DNA from: Argopecten irradians
Lineage: Eukaryota > Mollusca > Bivalvia > Pectinida > Pectinidae
DNA length: 64,000 bases
Reading direction: 5' to 3'
Assembly (NCBI RefSeq): GCF_041381155.1
Contig: NC_091146.1
Coordinates: 36,787,376-36,851,375, forward strand
The position numbers and the translations under genes are program-made. Of the stretch, positions 11,842 through 24,031 are shown in pieces; the first letter of the stretch is position 1, and each line of letters begins with the position of its first letter. A model generated the notes under the pieces. It was not told the origin of the DNA, ran no database searches, and saw only the letters and a program-made list of their open reading frames with translations.

Positions 11842-12252
11842 TTAAAGGCCCACTACCATTCCGGAGCAAATTTTATAGGTTTCTTAAAGACATTAATAAC
11901 ATAAGAAAATACATATCGATGGCCTAAGATGAGGTTACAACACCAAACAAATGCAAGATTTCCTGCGTAACATATGAAAACTGTGGAGATTCATTTCGCT
12001 GTTTTGCCGTCTGGCGCAGTAGTATTCAACTACCGCGCGGTAATTAGGACGTCGGCGGGAAACATACGTAAGACGACCCGCGTTATGAAAATTAACATTT
12101 TATTTATTTTAATTATTTTGTTCAGGAGATAATGATGAGTGTTGTATTAACGGTAAGTTAATAACTTTTGAGACTCTACGCAATTATCAATCTCGTTCTA
12201 CATTCCCATTTTAAAAATTAAAAGCCGTTTCGGAAAGGTAGTGGGCCTTTAA
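11842..12252. mobile_element. TTAA-flanked miniature element, family 1, copy C
   Basis: TTAA at 11842-11845 and 12249-12252. The terminal inverted repeat is aaggcccactaccattccgg, with ggaaaggtagtgggcctt at the other end. It is full length (411 bp), in the same orientation as copy A and opposite to copy B. Confidence 0.82.
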
Positions 12253-12314
12253 TTGTCTGCGATATTTATACACTTTTTGATCGTGTATGACGTCGAGGTT
12301 TTCTTGTAACACAT

Positions 12315-12625
12315 GTCATGTTGTGTTTTATTTTTAAATGGCTTGAAAATTATCTTGTTAGCCGTAAACAGGAAGTCGTGATCAGCAACTCTTATTTGGA
12401 TACTATAAAAGCAGGAGTGCCCCAAGGCTCGATTTTGGGACCTCTATTATTCCTTATTTATGTAACTGTTATACATACTGTTACTGACAATTTAAAATCC
12501 GTCTTTTCTCTGTTCTTCTTCAAGAAATCAAACAAGTTGTAAACGGAGACTTTCAAATGATTTTTATTAGTTATTCGGATGAAATGGACGAAGACCTTAA
12601 TAACATAGACATCATGGAGTAATAA
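12315..12625 (+). pseudogene. LINE reverse-transcriptase fragment (palm region)
   Basis: The frame reads FKWLENYLVSRKQEVVISN, then AGVPQGSILGPLLFLIYV. The GVPQGSxLGPLLFxIY block is a hallmark motif of LINE-type reverse transcriptases. TDNLKSVFSLFF follows in place of the usual stretch before the catalytic ADD box, and the frame then breaks. A further trace, DEMDEDLNNID, lies near 12577-12610. The catalytic ADD box is not intact and both ends are missing, so this is a dead fragment. It abuts TTAA copy C. Confidence 0.85.
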
Positions 12626-12674
12626 TCAATTCAAATGATAAATAGGGGGATCACGTGAACTTTATATGAAATTC

Positions 12675-13192
12675 TCTGATTTGTTATAAAACCCCTCCTC
12701 CAGGGGTCTGATTTGTTATAAAACCCCTCCTCCAGGGGTCTGATTTGTTATAAAACCCCTCCTCCAGGGGTCTGATTTGTTATAAAACCCCTCCTCCAGG
12801 GGTCTGATTTGTTATAAAACCCCTCCTCCGGGGGTCTGATTTGTTATAAAACCCCTCCTCCAGGGGTCTGATTTGTTATAAAACCCCTCCTCCAGGGGTC
12901 TGATTTGTTATAAAACCCCTCCTCCGGGGGTCTGATTTGTTATAAAACCCCTCCTCCGGGGGTCTGATTTGTTATAAAACCCCTCCTCCGGGGGTCTGAT
13001 TTGTTATAAAACCCCTCCTCCGGGGGTCTGATTTGTTATAAAACCCCTCCTCCGGGGGTCTGATTTGTTATAAAACCCCTCCTCCGGGGGTCTGATTTGT
13101 TATAAAACCCCTCCTCCGGGGGACTAATTTGTTATAAAACCCCTCCTCCGGGGGTCTGATTTGTTATAAAACCCCTCCTCCAGGGGTCTGAA
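12675..13192. repeat. 32-bp minisatellite (~16 copies)
   Basis: The unit is tctgatttgttataaaaccc followed by ctcctccagggg. Copies are nearly identical, with an a/g variant (ccaggggt versus ccgggggt) that is blocked rather than random. This suggests recent spread by segmental duplication. No coding potential. Confidence 0.95.
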
Positions 13193-13279
13193 CAACAGGT
13201 CAAAAGGGTTCAATTTTACTATTTCCTTATAATTTACTTCATCTCTGAAACTAAGCAATGCGTATCACTCAAATTGCAT

Positions 13280-13572
13280 TGGTAGAATCCGTACAGGGTG
13301 GGGATTCAAAATTGTACAAATGGTTGGCCTGACTCCCTATGGGCGGGGCAGGGTTAATTGGTGGCCATAAGGTGTCGATAAAGATTATAGTCTGAATTAT
13401 ATTAATGACTTCTGGTGAGAATATAAGTATTTAGCTGTCATGTATATGAGGTTTTTGTACATATCGTTTGTGCCTAAGGGACGGTAGGGGAATTAAATAT
13501 AAGCCCGATGATTTTTGTGATTTTTATGAAATTAACCCGATGAGCTATACAAGCCCACTGGGCCTTTTGTTT
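13280..13572 (+). mobile_element. Diverged relative of the 27.5-kb element (right part)
   Basis: ctgactccctatgggcgggg and then ggccataa match by position the ctgaccccccaggggc / ggggcggggcc block of the element at 27521-28236. The end, gagctatacaagcccactgg then gccttttgt, matches gagcgatacaggccctctgg then gcctcttgt. Only the right part is recognisable. Confidence 0.5.
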
Positions 13573-14190
13573 TAGACTAGTTTATTTTCTTTAGTACTAT
13601 TTGATTCTCTCTTCTCGGTAGGTTGCATTTGTGCCATAAGTATTTTCGAAGCGACGCCTAGCGGAGTGTGGACAAACTATCACAGGCAACACAGTATGTG
13701 CTTTATGTATGTAGTAAATGTGTGGAGACAGTCAACTTATTTCAGCAAATTTTCTATCAAGAAAATAGATACTACAACAAATGCTAAATGTAGATTTCGA
13801 TATTTGTTATCAATTCTGTCAACAGTTAATTATTTAAAAGTGTTTGCGTGAGAGAGAGGAAGATCGTGAGATTTTGGTTTAATCGTGGGAAGTACGAGTC
13901 TCCTGCCAAAAGCGTGAGAGTTGATAGCCCGATGTTTTGCTTGTACATCGCATTTTTTTTATATTTCAGATTTGTTACTGGGATTTGACAACAAATATCT
14001 TAATCTGAATAGATAATTCTCCGCTCCATCCAGCAGTTAAGGACAACTAAAAATCAGCCAGGGATCACGGCAGTATAACATGAATTAGTATATAGATAAT
14101 GGAAAACATCTAGGGGACGTAACTCATTTCGAGGAGTAAGGTATAGACACAAGATTTCATTTCTATGTGAATTAGACTGACAAAAATAAT
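13573..14190 (+). other. Intron end and proposed 5' UTR of the GT31 gene
   Basis: A T-rich tract ending atatttcag|att at 13961-13969 is a good splice acceptor. The remaining 220 bp up to the start codon would be 5' UTR. The 61-codon frame at 13666-13851 has no recognisable motif and would be intronic. Confidence 0.4.
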
Positions 14191-15282
14191 ATGAGAATAG
14201 TCAGATATTACACCATGAAGCTGTTCCTGAACAGGAGCAATCGCACCATAGCCCTCCTCGTCCTTACCAACCTCGTCTATCTCGCTTTCCATGTGCAACA
14301 TGATATCCGGTTCATAATGCGCAAACGAGACCAGGACGCCAATACGTCACTTCCGGTGCTTACGACCACGGAGATACCATTTGTTGATAATTCCACGGAG
14401 GAAGCAATAGTTATCCCGGATATTCATTTCCCTATGGATATCGACTTGGAGAAGGCGGTCCGGGAGAAGTTGGACAGTGGTAAATCGATTCCTCATCGCC
14501 CGATCAACTCCGTAAATTATCGATACTTGTACCGACCTCATGTGTGTGTGTTTAATTCCACGGAGCCCTTTAACCTGCTCATCCTAGTTAAATCCAGTAT
14601 CAGAAATGTGTTTTTGCGAAACACCATAAGAGACACATGGGCTAGCGATCTCGGCGATAATGTCAAAATAGCGTTTATGCTGGGTTATTCCCCTTTGTTC
14701 AAAGACATGGTTGCTATGGAAGCGAAAGCGTATAATGACATCATCATGCAGAATTTTATAGATGCATATTCTAACAATACTCTCAAGTCAATAATGGGAT
14801 TCTATTGGGCAGTAAATGATTGTCCGACAGCTCACGCGATTCTATTTATAGATGACGACCATTTACCGCACATGCGCAATATTATGTCCTATTTGCACTC
14901 TTTAAGTCCTAATCAGTTGGACGATGTGTATAGCGGATATCGCATCAACAAAGGTGTTGTATGTCGTGGTAGGGACAAATGGGCGATCCCCCGGAAAGTG
15001 TATCCCCACAAGTACTGGCCACCCTACCTCAGGGGTGGGGCCTATCTCATCTCCAACAAAAACGCACTGAAATTCTCGGTAGCGTTCCCGTACGTCAGGT
15101 TACTACACGTTGACGATAGTTACTTAGGACTTGTGTCACTTAAACTTCATATCCTGCCACAACACGACGTACGCTTCATGATGGACAGAAGCCAGATCGC
15201 CACTCAGAAACATTACTTTGCCTTCTTTGATTATAAGATGCCAAGAGACTTAAGAGCAGGATGGAAAACAATAACTAGTTAA
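14191..15282 (+). CDS. GT31 family beta-1,3-galactosyltransferase-like protein
   Basis: A 363-codon single-exon ORF. After a short basic tail, residues 20-36 (TIALLVLTNLVYLAFHV) form one membrane anchor, giving the type II topology of Golgi glycosyltransferases; the stem runs to about 120. Catalytic landmarks of family GT31 follow in order: FNLLILVKSSIRN (127-139), RNTIRDTWAS (143-152), the metal-binding DDD at 221-223 after AILFI, RGGAYLIS (281-288) and VDDSYLGL (307-314) in place of the usual EDVYVG. Sequons at 51, 67, 122 and 195. These enzymes move galactose or GlcNAc from UDP-sugar to glycan acceptors; the acceptor cannot be read. Overall it looks closest to the brainiac/B3GALT type, and single-exon coding is normal there. 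Met-9 (accatga) has a good start context and is an alternative start. A 28-bp satellite begins 20 bases after the stop. Confidence 0.9.
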   Translation: MRIVRYYTMKLFLNRSNRTIALLVLTNLVYLAFHVQHDIRFIMRKRDQDANTSLPVLTTTEIPFVDNSTEEAIVIPDIHFPMDIDLEKAVREKLDSGKSIPHRPINSVNYRYLYRPHVCVFNSTEPFNLLILVKSSIRNVFLRNTIRDTWASDLGDNVKIAFMLGYSPLFKDMVAMEAKAYNDIIMQNFIDAYSNNTLKSIMGFYWAVNDCPTAHAILFIDDDHLPHMRNIMSYLHSLSPNQLDDVYSGYRINKGVVCRGRDKWAIPRKVYPHKYWPPYLRGGAYLISNKNALKFSVAFPYVRLLHVDDSYLGLVSLKLHILPQHDVRFMMDRSQIATQKHYFAFFDYKMPRDLRAGWKTITS

Positions 15283-15300
15283 CGGTGTGGATAACATTGT

Positions 15301-15306
15301 ATTAAA
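15301..15306 (+). terminator. Possible poly(A) signal ATTAAA
   Basis: ATTAAA lies 18 bases after the GT31 stop codon and at the edge of the 28-bp array. It is the only near-canonical signal before about 5 kb of repeats whose unit lacks AATAAA. It is unusually close to the stop, so the real 3' end may lie elsewhere. Confidence 0.3.
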
Positions 15307-18300
15307 GGAAACAGGGTAACATCATTTGCTACAGTGAAACAGGGTAACATCATTCACTACAGTGAAACAGGGTAACATCATTCGCTACAGTGAAACAGGG
15401 TAACATCATTCACTACAGTGAAACAGGGTAACATCATTCACTACAGTGAAACAGGGTAACATCATTCACTACAGTGAAACAGGGTAACATCATTAGCTAA
15501 TATGGTCAGTGAAACAGGGTAACATCATTCACTACAGTGAAACAGGGTAACATCATTCGCTAAAGTGAAACAGGGTAACATCATTCACTACAGTGAAACA
15601 GGGTAACATCATTCACTACAGTGAAACAGGGTAACATCATTAGCTACAGTGAAACAGGGAAACATCATTCACTACAATGAAACAGGGTAACATCATTCAC
15701 TACAGTGAAACAGGGTAACATCATTAGCTAATATGGTCAGTGAAACAGGGTAACATCATTCACTACAGTGAAACAGGGTAACATCATTCGCTACAGTGAA
15801 ACAGGGTAACATCATTCGCTACAGTGAAACAGGGTAACATCATTCACTACAGTGAAACAGGGTAAAACTACAGTGAAACATACATCATTCACTACAGTGA
15901 AACAGGGTAACATCATTCACTACAGTGAAACAGGGTAACATCATTCACTACATGAAACAGTGAAACAGGGTAAACATCATTCACTACAGTGAAACAGGGA
16001 AACATCATTCACTACAGTGAAACAGGGTAACATCATTCACTACAGTGAAACAGGGTAACATCATTCACTACAGTGAAACAGGGTAACATCATTCACTACA
16101 GTGAAACAGGGTAACATCATTCGCTACAGTGAAACAGGGAAACATCATTCGCTAATTCAGTGAAACAGGGTAACATCATTCACTACAGTGAAACAGGGTA
16201 ACATCATTCTACTACAGTGAAACAGGGTAACATCATTCACTACAGTGAAACAGGGTAACATCATTCACTACAGTGAAACAGGGTAACATCATTCACTACA
16301 GTGAAACAGGGAAACATCATTCACTACAGTGAAACAGGGTAACATCATTCACTACAGTGAAACAGGGTAACATCATTCACTACAGTGAAACAGGGTAACA
16401 TCATTCACTACAGTGAAACAGGGTAACATCATTCTAATACTACAGTGAAACAGGGTAACATCATTCACTACAGTGAAACAGGGTAACATCATTAGCTACA
16501 GTGAAACAGGGTAACATCATTCCTACAGTGAAACAGGGTAACATCATTCACTACAGTGAAACAGGGTAACATCATTCACTACAGTGAAACAGGGTAACAT
16601 CATTAGGCATTCATACAGTAAACAGGAACACAGGTACAGTGTAAGGTAACATCATTCACTACAGTGAAACAGGGTAACATCATTCACTACAGTGAAACAG
16701 GGTAACATCATTCACTACAGTGAAACAGGGTAACATCATTCACTACAGTGAAACAGGGTAACATCATTCACTACAGTGAAACAGGGTAACATCATTCGCT
16801 ACAGTGAAACAGGGAAACATCATTCACTACAGTGAAACAGGGTAACATCATTCACTACAGTGAAACAGGGTAACATCATTCACTACAGTGAAACAGGGTA
16901 ACATCATTCACTACAGTGAAACAGGGTAACATCATTCACTACAGTGAAACAGGGTAACATCATTCGCTACAGTGAAACAGGGTAACATCATTCGCTACAG
17001 TGAAACAGGGTAACATCATTCGCTACAGTGTGAAACAGGTAACATCATTAAACAGAGTAACATCATTCCTACAGTGAAACAGGGTAACATCATTCACTAC
17101 AGTGAAACAGGGTAACATCATTCACTACAGTGAAACAGGGTAACATCATTCACTACAGTGAAACAGGGTAACATCATTCACTACAGTGAAACAGGGTAAC
17201 ATCATTAGCTAATATGGTCAGTGAAACAGGGTAACATCATTCACTACAGTGAAACAGGGTAACATCATTCGCTACAGTGAAACAGGGTAACATCATTCAC
17301 TACAGTGAAACAGGGTAACATCATTCACTACAGTGAAACAGGGTAACATCATTCACTACAGTGAAACAGGGTAACATCATTCACTACAGTGAAACAGGGT
17401 AACATCATTCACTACAGTGAAACAGGGTAACATCATTCACTACAGTGAAACAGGGTAACATCATTCACTACAGTGAAACAGGGTAACATCATTCGCTACA
17501 GTGAAACAGGGTAACATCATTCGCTACAGTGAAACAGGATAACATCATTAGCTAATATGGTCAGTGAAACAGGGTAACATCATTCACTACAGTGAAACAG
17601 GATAACATCATTAGCTACAGTGAAACAGGGTAAACATCATTCACTACAGTGAAAACAGGGTAACATCATTCACTACAGTGAAACAGGGTAACATCATTCA
17701 CTACAGTGAAACAGGGTAACATCATTCACTACAGTGAAACAGGGTAACATCATTCACTACAGTGAAACAGGGTAACATCATTCACTACAGTGAAACAGGG
17801 TAACATCATTCGCTACAGTGAAACAGGGTAACATCATTCGCTACAGTGTCAGTGAAACAGGGTAACATCATTCCCTACAGTGAAACAGGGAAACATCATT
17901 CACTACAGTGAAACAGGGTAACATCATTCTACTACAGTGAAACAGGGTAACATCATTCACTACAGTGAAACAGGGTAACATCATTCGCTACAGTGAAACA
18001 GGGTAACATCATTCAGCTAATAGTCACTTCACTACAGTGAAACAGGGTAACATCATTCCTACAGTGAAACAGGGTAACATCATTCCTACAGTGAAACAGG
18101 GTAACATCATTCACTACAGTGAAACAGGGTAACATCATTCACTACAGTGAAACAGGGAAACATCATTCACTACAGTGAAACAGGGTAACATCATTCACTA
18201 CAGTGAAACAGGGTAACATCATTCACTACAGTGAAACAGGGTAACATCATTCACTACAGTGAAACAGGGTAACATCATTCGCTACAGTGAAACAGGGTAA

Positions 18301-20306
18301 CATCATTCACTACAGTGAAACAGGGTAACATCATTCGCTACAGTGAAACAGGGTAACATCATTCACTACAGTGAAACAGGGTAACATCATTCACTACAGT
18401 GAAACAGGGTAACATCATTCACTACAGTGAAACAGGGTAACATCATTCACTACAGTGAAACAGGGTAACATCATTCACTAAAGCTAATATCACTACAGTG
18501 AAACAGGGTAACATCATTCACTACAGTGAAACAGGGTAACATCATTCGCTACAGTGAAACAGGGTAACATCATTCACTACAGTGAAACAGGGTAACATCA
18601 TTCACTACAGTGAAACAGGGAAACATCATTCACTACAGTGAAACAGGGAAACATCATTCACTACAGTGAAACAGGGTAACATCATTCACTACAGTGAAAC
18701 AGGGTAACATCATTCTACTACAGTGAAACAGGGTAACATCATTCGCTACAGTGAACATCAACTACAGTGAAACAGGGTAACATCATTCACTACAGTGAAA
18801 CAGGGTAACATCATTCACTACAGTGAAACAGGGTAACATCATTCACTACAGTGAAACAGGGTAACATCATTCGCTACAGTGAAACAGGGTAACATCATTC
18901 ACTACAGTGAAACAGGGTAACATCATTCACTACAGTGAAACAGGGTAACATCATTCACTACAGTGAAACAGGGTAACATCATTCACTACAGTGAAACAGG
19001 GTAACATCATTCACTACAGTGAAACAGGGAAACATCATTCGCTACAGTGAAACAGGGTAACATCATTCACTACAGTGAAACAGGGTAACATCATTCACTA
19101 CAGTGAAACAGGGTAACATCATTCACTACAGTGAAACAGGGTAACATCATTCACTACAGTGAAACAGGGTAACATCATTCACTACAGTGAAACAGGGTAA
19201 CATCATTCGCTACAGTGAAACAGGGTAACATCATTCACTACAGTGAAACAGGGTAACATCATTCACTACAGTGAAACAGGGTAACATCATTCGCTACAGT
19301 GAAACAGGGTAACATCATTCACTACAGTGAAACAGGGTAACATCATTCACTACAGTGAAACAGGGTAACATCATTCACTACAGTGAAACAGGGTAACATC
19401 ATTCACTACAGTGAAACAGGGTAACATCATTCACTACAGTGAAACAGGGTAACATCATTCACTACAGTGAAACAGGGTAACATCATTCACTACAGTGAAA
19501 CAGGGTAACATCATCATTCCTACAGTGAAACAGGTAACATCATTCGCTACAGTGAAACAGGGTACAACATTCATACTCAGTGAAACAGGGTAACATCATT
19601 CACTACAGTGAAACAGGGAAACATCATTCACCAGGCAGGTAACATCATTCACTACAGTGAAACAGGGTAACATCATTGCAATACAGTGAAACAGGGTAAC
19701 ATCATTCGCTACAGTGAAACAGGGTAACATCATTCACTACAGTGAAACAGGGTAACATCTTCGCTACAGTGAAACAGGTAACACATTTACAGTGAAACAG
19801 GTAACATCATTAACTACAGTGAAACAGGGTACATCATTCCTACAGTGAAACAGGTAACATAATTAGCTAATATGGTCAGTGAAACAGGGTAACATCATTC
19901 ACTACAGTGAAACAGGGTAACATCATTCACTACAGTGAAACAGGGTAACACATTAACTACAGTGAACAGGGTAACATCATTCACTACAGTGAAACAGGGT
20001 AACATCATTCGCTAACATCATTCACTACAGGGAACATCATCGCTACAGGGAAACATCATTCGCTACAGTGAAACAGGGTAACATCATTCACTACAGTGAA
20101 ACAGGGTAACATCATTCACTACAGTGAAACAGGGTAACATCATTCACTACAGTGAAACAGGGTAACATCATTCACTACAGTGAAACAGGGTAACATCATT
20201 CACTACAGTGAAACAGGGTAACATCATTCACTACAGTGAAACAGGGTAACATCATTCACTGCAGTGAAACAGGGTAACATCATTCGCTACAGTGAAACAG
20301 GGTAAC
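15307..20306. repeat. 5-kb satellite of 28-bp units (~175 copies)
   Basis: The unit is acagtgaaacagggtaacat followed by cattcact. Common variants are tcgct for tcact and gggaaac for gggtaac. A longer variant, attagctaatatggtcagtg, recurs near 15492, 15723, 17209, 17547 and 19861, showing higher-order duplication of blocks. The region 19500-20060 has many small deletions. The 28-bp period is not a multiple of three and stops are frequent, so it is not coding. Confidence 0.98.
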
Positions 20307-20557
20307 GTGTATTCTTTGAAGACAATAGCAATATTTCGGAGTAATTTCCAGCAATGTTAAAAACATAGGAGTTATCCCTCTTTGATTGCGTACTCTCGAA
20401 GAAGAACAAAATAGTCAATAAAATGGTAAAGTTCGGGGTTAGAATAACTAGGAATTAGGATGCACTTAGACAAACCCATTGGACATTGTAAGCTATACTC
20501 TTTAATTAATAAGTACTATAGACTTCACACTGGTAGATTTTACATGCATAACTATTA
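20307..20557. other. No feature recognised
   Basis: A short unique spacer between the 28-bp array and a transposon fragment; nothing coding. Confidence 0.5.
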
Positions 20558-20740
20558 TTAAAGCTCCATTGCTGACGAATGATATTTTTGTTTTATCAAA
20601 AATAGGAGCAGACGAATTAGTATTTTTCTTTAGTTACAAAAGTTACTTACTTTACACCATTACCACCGTTGAAAAATTATTTTATATTATTTTTTGTGTG
20701 TTTTAATTCAGACATATATATATACACAATTAAAAACATT
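20558..20740 (+). mobile_element. TTAA element, family 2, truncated copy
   Basis: It starts at TTAA with aagctccattgctgacgaat. It then matches the element in the BTB gene intron (32917-33279) through agttacaaaagttacttact and ttacaccattaccacc to the (at)n tract. The distal inverted end is missing and an internal block is deleted. Confidence 0.65.
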
Positions 20741-20904
20741 TTTTGTTCAAATGATCATTATGCATCTTTTAGTATTTTTCTGAGATTAAACAAGAGTCGA
20801 ATAATATCTAAATGTCGAGATACAGAAGTTATAACGGCTATGAGATTCTCCGGTATAGCATTATAAAAACCAAACCTATATAGCTAGCTAGAGGAGCCCG
20901 ACAA

Positions 20905-22292
20905 GAGCTTTTGGGAGGCGTTAGTGACGTTACACGCATGTTACGTACGCCAAGTACAAACAAAGAACATTTAGTGACGTCACACGCATGTTACGTACGC
21001 CAAGTACAAACAAAGAACATTTGGGAGGCGTTAGTGACGTCACACGCATGTTACGTACGCCAAGTACAAACAAAGAGCATTTGGGAGGCGTTAGTGACGT
21101 CACACGCATGTTACGTACGCCAAGTACAAACAAAGAACTTTTGGGAGGCGTTAGTGACGTCACACGCATGTTACGTACGCCAAGTACAAACAAAGAGCTT
21201 TTGGGAGGCGTTAGTGACGTTACACGCATGTTACGTACGCCAAGTACAAACAAAGAGCTTTTGGGAGGCGGTAGTGACGTTACACGCATGTTACGTACGC
21301 CAAGTACAAACAAAGAGCTTTTTGGAGGCGTTAATGACGTTACACGCATGTTACGTACGCCAAGTACAAACAAAGAGCTTTTGGGAGGCGTAAGTGACGT
21401 TACACGCATGTTACGTACGCCAAGTACAAACAAAGAGCTTTTGGGAGGCGTAAGTGACGTTACACGCATGTTACGTACGCCAAGTACAAACAAAGAGCTT
21501 TTGGGAGGCGTTAGTGACGTTACACGCATGTTACGTGCGCCAAGTACAAACAAAGAGGTTTTGGGAGGCGGTAGTACGTAAGTGACGTTACACGCATGTT
21601 ACGTACGCCAAGTACAAGTACAACAAAGAGCTTTTGGGAGGCGGTAGTGACGTTACACGCATGTTACGTACGCCAAGTACAAACAAAGAGCTTTTGGGAG
21701 GCGGTAGTGACGTTACACGCATGTTACGTGCGCCAAGTACAAACAAAGAGGTTTTGGGAGGCGGTAGTGACGTTACACGCATGTTACGTACGCCAAGTAC
21801 AAACAAAGAGCTTTTGGGAGGCGGTAGTGACGTCACACGCATGTTACGTACGCCAAGTACAAACAAAGAGTTTTTTGGAGGCGTTAGTGACGTTACACGC
21901 ATGTTACGTACGCCAGGTACAAACAAAGAGCTTTTAGAAGGCGGAAGTGACGTTACACGCATGTTACGTACGCCAAGTACAAACAAAGAGCTTTTGGGAG
22001 GCGTTAGTGACGTCACACGCATGTTACGTACACCAAATACAAACAAAGAGCTTTTGGAAGGCGGAAGTGACGTTACACGCATGTTACGTACGCCAAGTAC
22101 AAACAAAGAGCTTTTGGGAGGCGGTAGTGGCGTTACACGCATGTTATGTACGCCAAGTACAAACAAAGAACTTTTGGAAAGCGGAAGTGACGTTACACGC
22201 ATGTTACGTACGCCAAGTACAAACAAAGAGCTTTTGGGAGGCGGTAGTGGCGTTACACGCATGTTACGTACGCCAAGTACAAACAAAGTGTA
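20905..22292. repeat. 60-bp satellite with CRE-like sites (~23 copies)
   Basis: The unit is gagcttttgggaggcgttag, tgacgttacacgcatgttac, gtacgccaagtacaaacaaa. Copies are strongly conserved. About six have the perfect CRE palindrome TGACGTCA; most others have TGACGTTA. There is one expanded junction at 21570-21625. Because 60 is divisible by three and the unit lacks stops, both strands show long open frames (up to 219 codons plus, 244 codons minus). These are by-products of the period, since opposite strands cannot both be under coding constraint here. Confidence 0.97.
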
Positions 22293-23220
22293 GTTTTTTT
22301 TTTTCAACGTCACGTGTTGCATGTAAACCCCATTTCCTCGAGTCGTAATTTTTAGTTACCGGCAAGAGTATACGTACTGATGTTTGGTTTCAATATAAGA
22401 AACGTTTCTTTGATTCAAAATTCACATTTTGGCGACTTAAATTTTCCTATATCAATGTAAAAGTATCTTTACGCCCAGGTAGAGGACACTAAAAAAGATA
22501 CAAGATCTGGATTCTTGGGGATTTAAAATAAATATGGATGAAATCTAGACCAGGCTTCAAAACTAAATTAGAAAAGTTGCACACCTCAGGTTTTGATAAT
22601 TGAAGTGAATGACCTATTTCAGAAAAACAGGAAAAGCATTGTTATCATGTAACAGCGCGAAGCACTCATAGCTTTAATCAAAGTCTATCTTAGTTGTAGC
22701 TTTATATCGCGGATCAGTCTTGATAAAACAATTATAGCTGCAGACTTATCTACTGTAAAGTTCTCCTCGAGAGCTCAATCCTGTTGCATTTGTGACGTCA
22801 TGCAGTCGAGATATTATGTAAAGTTTAAGTGTTAATTTCATTGTACACGCACTTGCTACAAGTTCATAACTAACATAAAACGATGTTGTTATTTTGATAA
22901 ATGGGATAGCAGACCTCGGAGGCCAGCTGTAATTACGCTGTCCACAATTTTACGCTTTCTACTACAAAACTCGCGTTTTTCTACAAAAACTCCGACTTTC
23001 CTGCGACAAAAAAAAATCGTACATTGCATTATCCTAAGTTACTTTTAATTCACACACACGAAGTAGCTCCGTAAATGTGGCACAGCGCTATTGCGTTCGG
23101 CTTCGTTTTGTGTAAACAATTGCCAACATTTAAACTTACAAACGCCTTCTCCATTAAGATATAATGTATGCATCATAAAATGGTTTTATATTTTAAAGAG
23201 TATTACCATAATTACCTTTC
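22293..23220. other. No gene seen
   Basis: Unique AT-rich sequence. No splice-framed ORF or recognisable RNA gene. The block tgtgacgtcatgcag near 22791-22805 holds a perfect CRE palindrome without an obvious gene next to it. Confidence 0.45.
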
Positions 23221-23587
23221 TAAAAGGCCCACTAACTTTCTAAAAGGCCCACTACCTTTCTGAAAAAAGCTTTGAAAAATTTAAAATGTGAATATAACAA
23301 GAGATCGATGATTTTTAGAGCGACAAAAGTTTTAACTTACCGTTAATACTACACTTATCATCACCGTAAGAACACGTTAATTAAAATTAATGAACATCCC
23401 GCGGTTTAGTTGACTATCACTGCGCAAGACGGCAAAACCGTAGAATGAAAAGTCACTAGCATAAAAAACACAGATAATCTTTGATCGCTGTTGTAACCTC
23501 ATCTTAGCTCATCGGAATGATTTGTCTTACATTATCATTTTAAAGAAACTGTTTCATTTTTGTTTAGAAAATGTAGTTGCCCTTTAA
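23221..23587. mobile_element. TTAA miniature element, family 1, copy D (diverged)
   Basis: The end motif ctaaaaggcccactaactttc is duplicated in tandem at the left (23220-23261). The interior shares gttgtaacctcatctta and actatcactgcgc with copies B and C. The right end gttgccctttaaag is eroded. This is the oldest-looking of the four copies. Confidence 0.65.
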
Positions 23588-23689
23588 AGACGAAAGAAGG
23601 AGAGAGATAGATAAAGAGGTAGGGAAAGGAGTGGATACAACATCAATAATGTAATTCGTATGTAACATTCATGTTTTATAATAAGGTCA

Positions 23690-23910
23690 AAAAATGTCTG
23701 TTTAGGGTTGCCAAAAAAAAAAAGAAAAAAAAACCATGTAGGAACGATAGGTCGACAATTTTTTTTCTAGTGTCCTTCACGCTAAAATAATGGCCGGAAC
23801 CGGAGTCTAATATCGTAATCCCGACTTTTAATTATTTTTCTTTTCGTAGGGGCAGGGGTAAAAAAATGGGGTCGGTCGGGTAACCCAAATTAAAACAGAC
23901 ACATATTTCT
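23690..23910 (+). mobile_element. Short inverted-end element with A/T-rich spacers
   Basis: The left end atgtctgtttagggttgcc is mirrored at the right by gtaacccaaattaaaacagacaca. The interior carries ccggaaccggagtctaat, gtaatcccgacttttaatta and gggtcggtcggg. A fragment of the same family lies inverted at 940-1065. Confidence 0.45.
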
Positions 23911-23999
23911 TTTAGCTTAAGCAAAAAAAAACACTTTGTGCCATCGCGTAAAGCCGACACTTAAAATACTAAGAAAAATCCAAAATGTTCAGCTTTTCT

Positions 24000-24031
<32 letters not shown>

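Noticed and set aside
15307..20306. Could the regular 28-bp array be a CRISPR array?
   Set aside because: Units are head-to-tail with no unique spacers, and the context is a eukaryotic intron-bearing genome.
15307..20306. Resemblance of acagggtaa in each unit to part of the I-SceI homing endonuclease site
   Set aside because: Only nine bases of an 18-base site match; no endonuclease gene; coincidence is likely.
20930..22322. Long frames on both strands of the 60-bp satellite
   Set aside because: Both strands are open because the unit has no stops and a period divisible by three; no non-repeat protein domain or gene signals.
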